From NCBI GenBank assembly GCA_946496115.1, contig CAMMFK010000030.1:1-16617 (forward strand): a stretch of 16,617 nucleotides of DNA, written 5' to 3'. A program made the translations under genes and the position numbers. The notes beneath the pieces were generated by a model. The model was not told where the DNA came from. It made no database searches and was given only the letters and a program-made list of their open reading frames with translations. Origin of the DNA: an uncultured Clostridium sp. GTDB taxonomy: Bacteria; Bacillota; Clostridia; TANB77; CAG-508. Position 1 is the stretch's first letter. Each line of letters opens with the position of its first letter. Positions 14,128 through 16,617 of this stretch are shown here, piece after piece.

Positions 14128-14257
14128 GCGGGCTTTCTTGAATTTTTTGCTTGTTTTAAATTTATGACGCCCGCGTCTTTGTTCGTGCGCCAATTTTACA
14201 AATGTAAAATTGTGTGCAATGCTTTTATTGTATAGGAAAAACTTGATTTTTCCTATA
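14128..14257 (-). other. Cluster of perfect hairpins in a non-coding region
   Basis: On top of AT-rich DNA there are GCGGGC paired with GCCCGC (14128-14133, 14169-14174), GACGC/GCGTC (14166-14177), a 10-bp stem CAATTTTACA/TGTAAAATTG (14191-14212) and an 11-bp stem TATAGGAAAAA/TTTTTCCTATA (14231-14257). A reading frame crosses this region but has no ribosome site and follows the hairpins. It may be a structured RNA, the remains of a small mobile element or stacked terminators. Confidence 0.4.
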
Positions 14258-14269
14258 TAAGAAGCCAAA

Positions 14270-14291
14270 AGGATGGCAAAGTTGCCATCCT
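14270..14291 (-). terminator. Terminator of the lipoprotein gene
   Basis: AGGATGGCAA and its complement form a perfect 10-bp stem with a 2-nt loop, starting 18 bp after the stop codon. On the minus strand TTTTGG follows; the T run is short. Confidence 0.65.
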
Positions 14292-14308
14292 CTTGGTTGG
14301 AAATAGTT

Positions 14309-14923
14309 TTAGTTATTACTAGCGTCATATTCCTTATCGCTATAATACGAGCAGAATATCATCAGCACAGCTCTTTCATCAAATTCACATTCCTTGTAAA
14401 TTCTTACATCAAAATCCCAAAATAACGGATTTGATGTATACTCAGCAATAAGTCTGCCATCCATATCGTACATCTTGCCATTTGTGTCCCAGACGTTGAA
14501 AGAAACTTCTGCCATTTTTTGACTGTTCATATCATAAATGTCATAAGACTCTCCAAATATATCTACCAGTCCTACCATTTCTAATACACCTGTATTATCC
14601 ACATAAATTGTATGTGAATCTTGTGCAATAAAATGGTATGCATCACCAGCATAAGCTACTTTATTATCATCTGGGTCATACATCGTCAACGGGTCTGTAA
14701 CAAATGTAAAGATGTTACCTTCTACTGTTGCAAACTCTTCGTTTTCTTTTTGGATTTCAATTTTGGTTGACAAACTGATGATTTTCACATCACACTGATA
14801 CTCTGTATAAGTACTATCGCTACTATTGTTTACTTCAGCATCATTTGATGAACATGAAGAAGTAGCAAGTAAGATAAAGAATATTACAATGACGCCAATA
14901 ACAAGCCTTTTCCGAGTACTCAT
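14309..14923 (-). CDS. Lipoprotein with tubby/LURP-like domain
   Basis: A 204-residue probable lipoprotein. Residues 1-24 form a signal peptide: basic MSTRKR, hydrophobic core 7-20, then TSSC with C24 as the likely lipid-modified residue. The threonine at -3 is unusual for a lipobox. After a Ser/Asn-rich linker, residues 70-200 contain repeated short strands with turns (LTMYDPDDNKVAYAGD, SYDIYDMNSQKMAEVSF, GKMYDMDGRLIAEYTS) and end in AVLMIFCSYYSDKEYD. This layout resembles LURP-one/tubby C-terminal β-barrels, which bind lipids in other systems; I make the match by eye. It lacks DNA- or nucleotide-binding motifs. GGAGG lies 6 nt before the ATG. Promoter and terminator mark it as monocistronic. 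The gene is visibly less AT-rich than its neighbours, hinting at transfer. Confidence 0.75.
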   Translation of the reverse strand: MSTRKRLVIGVIVIFFILLATSSCSSNDAEVNNSSDSTYTEYQCDVKIISLSTKIEIQKENEEFATVEGNIFTFVTDPLTMYDPDDNKVAYAGDAYHFIAQDSHTIYVDNTGVLEMVGLVDIFGESYDIYDMNSQKMAEVSFNVWDTNGKMYDMDGRLIAEYTSNPLFWDFDVRIYKECEFDERAVLMIFCSYYSDKEYDASNN

Positions 14924-14968
14924 ATTCTACCTCCATCTTTAATGCAAAAGTTTTACGTACTTAGAATA

Positions 14969-14997
14969 ATTATACCATTTTTTTAGCAGTATTTCAA
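14969..14997 (-). promoter_or_regulatory. Sigma-A promoter of the lipoprotein gene
   Basis: On the minus strand there is TTGAAA (14992-14997), a 17-bp spacer and a perfect TATAAT (14969-14974), about 45 bp before the start codon. Its -35 box directly abuts the stop codon of the coding remnant upstream. Confidence 0.75.
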
Positions 14998-15153
14998 CTA
15001 ATTCAATATGGTAAGAAATTTCCGTTTTAAAAAACTATCTAAATCAGAGCCTTCACTAAAATCTGCATCAAAACCCTCATCTATTATTCCCTGTTTCTTA
15101 ATCTTTTTATAATTTTCGATTGCATCTCTTACTGTTGTTAATACACTCTCATC
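14998..15153 (-). pseudogene. Startless coding remnant, C-terminal end of an unknown gene
   Basis: An open stretch of 51 codons bounded by TGA upstream and TAG at 14998. The residues look like real protein: TTVRDAIENYKKIKKQG, then IIDEGFDADFSEGSDLDS and FLKRKFLTILN. There is no ATG, GTG or ribosome site. It overlaps the end of the DUF1703 fragment in a different frame. It is best read as the 3' end of a gene whose 5' part was lost. I do not recognise the family. Confidence 0.45.
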
Positions 15154-15926
15154 TCAACGTCTTTTCCATTAAAAGCATAAACCATTTTAATTATATTAGT
15201 AAATCCTCGTTCTCTTAAGTTAGACTCATACCCTCTATCTTCGATTTGTTTTTTAGCATTTTCTAATGTATCTTCAATAGTTTTTTCTTCCATATTTTCC
15301 ATTACTTTAAATTCCATTATAAAGCAATTTCCATTTTTAACTTTTGGTTCTAGCATAATGTCATAGCTACCAAAGCCAGACTCTCTATTTGAATTAACAT
15401 AGTAAGTATCTTTTAGTCCAACTAACATTCCTAATACAAAAGCGTGATAAAAATTCTCAGCTGTATTTTTTCCTACATCCATGTAGCTAAACATTTCATT
15501 TACTAAAACTTTAAATTTCTTTTCATATTCCTTTAAATTAAGCTCTATCAAATCTTTTAATATTGAGGTCAAATCATTTCCAATTACTTTATTTCTAAAC
15601 CAATCTCTTACTATTCCTTTAAAAAGTTCTTTTATCTCATAGTTTGGTATTTTTACTTTGTAAATTCCTTCAGATATATTTACTGTTTCAACAACTTTTA
15701 AATATCCTGTCTGAAGCATTAGTCCCCAAATATTTTCTTCCTTATCTTCTATTCCTACGATTATTGTTTCAAGATTAATTTGTACTTCTACAGCTTCATC
15801 ATTTAATAATCTTTCAATTTTTTCCTTTACCGTAGTAGAATTTTTTAATGTCATTTTTATTAAATCATTTGAACTTGTGTTTACCCAATATGGAATTAGT
15901 TCTTTTCTGCTCAAATAATTTAAAAT
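15138..15926 (-). pseudogene. 5'-truncated DUF1703/AAA-ATPase-like nuclease gene
   Basis: The translated product matches the C-terminal half of AAA-ATPase-like proteins that carry the DUF1703 PD-(D/E)XK domain. ILNYLSRKELIPYWVNTSSND is the typical link after the ATPase. WGLMLQTGYL, FYHAFVLGMLVGL, GSYDIMLEP and FIMEFKV follow, giving the nuclease-type Asp and Glu-x-Lys residues. The AAA ATPase half with Walker motifs is missing. The frame stays open to 16088, but that 54-codon extension crosses a strong terminator (16012-16047) and does not resemble the family. No ribosome site or good start codon precedes the conserved part. It is most likely a decaying remnant, although its nuclease motifs and frame are intact. 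Confidence 0.75.
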
Positions 15927-16011
15927 ATTCCGTTGTAATTTTTTAATAAAAAAATTGAGTATTAAAATTCCATAAAACATTTTATGATTTTTGTTATTCA
16001 ATAATTGCTCT

Positions 16012-16047
16012 AAAAACCTCACTAAGATTTTTACTAGTGAGGTTTTT
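16012..16047. terminator. Terminator after the ATP-binding regulator gene
   Basis: A perfect 13-bp stem AAAAACCTCACTA/TAGTGAGGTTTTT (16012-16024 with 16035-16047), 10-nt loop, with T runs on both strands. It begins 18 bp after the stop codon of the gene ending at 16066. Confidence 0.92.
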
Positions 16048-16065
16048 ACTTCTGCTTTTATGTTT

Positions 16066-16617
16066 TTATAAGACTTTCCAATATCCACTATTTCTATTTC
16101 CTACTCTATCAATTTTATTATCATCCTTTAATTTTTTTATATTTCTTTTAATTTGATCTCTACTCACGCCTAATATCTTTGCCATCTCTACCTGAGTTAT
16201 TTTATTATTTTCTTTAATTAATTCAATTATTCCTGCTTTGACATTTTTATTAATTGTTTGGGCGAAGTTTGGGCGAAGTTTGGGCGAAGTTTGGACAATA
16301 GAACTATTTTCACCATTCATCGCCTTTAAATAGCTATCAGATGCTTTACATTTAACAGCCACTCCTCCAGCCTCATTAACAATTTCAGGGATTGGAGAAC
16401 CGTATTCTTTACAAGCATCTGTTATCCTTTTTATGCCACTACCCCAATATTCTACAAATCCAGCTCTAAAAAATGTTTGTGAAATTTTTAGATTTCTAGG
16501 CATTGATGGATGAGGTTTAAATAGAATATCTTTTACTTCATTTGGTATTTCTCCAGGATTCCAAAAATAAAGATAGTCTTCATATACTTTTATTTGTGTT
16601 GGAATTGCTATATTATA
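16066..16617 (-). CDS. ATP-binding HTH regulator, C-terminal part
   Basis: The 3' end of a gene that runs off the right edge; 183 residues are visible. The first part (DYLYFWNPGEIP, then RNLKISQTFFRAGFVEYWGSGIKRITDACKEYG) is the C-terminal half of the HATPase_c_4 domain found in AlbA_2/COG2865 proteins, often annotated as RecG-like or putative transcriptional regulators. The last 55 residues form a winged helix (ITQVEMAKILGVSRDQIKRNIKKLKDDNKI). Between them, residues QTSPKLRPNFAQT are encoded by three exact copies of an 11-bp repeat. An ATG at 16503 is internal: the frame is open and conserved upstream to the window end. A strong terminator follows. Its cellular role is not known from sequence. 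Confidence 0.85.
   Translation of the reverse strand, partial: YNIAIPTQIKVYEDYLYFWNPGEIPNEVKDILFKPHPSMPRNLKISQTFFRAGFVEYWGSGIKRITDACKEYGSPIPEIVNEAGGVAVKCKASDSYLKAMNGENSSIVQTSPKLRPNFAQTINKNVKAGIIELIKENNKITQVEMAKILGVSRDQIKRNIKKLKDDNKIDRVGNRNSGYWKVL
16257..16298 (-). repeat. 11-bp minisatellite inside the regulator gene
   Basis: TTTGGGCGAAG occurs three times without change (16257-16267, 16268-16278, 16279-16289), followed by a partial copy TTTGGACAA (16290-16298). Because 11 is not a multiple of 3, the copies are read in all three frames (TSPK, LRPN, FAQT). Gain or loss of one copy would shift the frame before the winged helix. Confidence 0.95.

Noticed and set aside
14089..14328. A 79-codon reading frame on the minus strand
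   Set aside because: No ribosome site, overlaps the end of the lipoprotein gene, contains its terminator and several hairpins, and the product has no protein-like pattern.
15927..16088. N-terminal extension of the DUF1703 fragment
   Set aside because: It crosses a perfect terminator hairpin and does not resemble the family; the conserved part begins only near 15926.

Overview
The window looks like chromosomal DNA of a spore-forming, low-GC Firmicute, most likely an uncultured gut-type clostridium. It is strongly AT-rich, uses AGGAGG-type ribosome binding sites and canonical TTGACA/TATAAT promoters, and carries the B subunit of dipicolinate synthase, a protein specific to endospore formers. 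No tRNA, rRNA, CRISPR array or complete insertion sequence was found.

Layout. Positions 1-1192 form a gene-free, extremely AT-rich stretch with a few decayed repeats. Then come a Nudix hydrolase (minus), a first AAA ATPase with a DUF4143 nuclease-like domain (minus) preceded by three phased direct repeats, and tsaC/Sua5-type threonylcarbamoyl-AMP synthase (minus). A XerC/D-like recombinase and spoVFB/dpaB follow on the plus strand. Next, on the minus strand, are a DUF308 membrane protein, release factor 2, a membrane-anchored Cys/His protein and a 64-residue orphan. Between dpaB and the DUF308 gene lies a GC-rich sequence closed by a long stem that looks like a structured RNA.

Positions 9523-13923 (all minus) hold a compact accessory cluster in transcription order: MFS-type transporter, HAD nucleotidase, a second DUF4143 ATPase with its own promoter and three phased repeats, HD-domain phosphohydrolase and histidine phosphatase. 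Three unrelated phosphohydrolase folds next to a transporter suggest a small phosphorylated metabolite or nucleotide as substrate, but that is inference. The right end contains a less AT-rich lipoprotein with a tubby/LURP-like domain, a cluster of hairpins, a startless coding remnant, a 5'-truncated DUF1703 nuclease gene and the 3' part of an ATP-binding HTH regulator that runs off the window. That last gene carries an 11-bp minisatellite.

The most interesting pattern is that both DUF4143 ATPase genes, 8 kb apart, have three same-direction ~21-bp repeats at 32-33 bp spacing (about three DNA turns) next to or overlapping the -35 box. The repeats share the core CAAAA-N-CGTGA. This suggests a common form of regulation, perhaps self-recognition, for this ATPase family.
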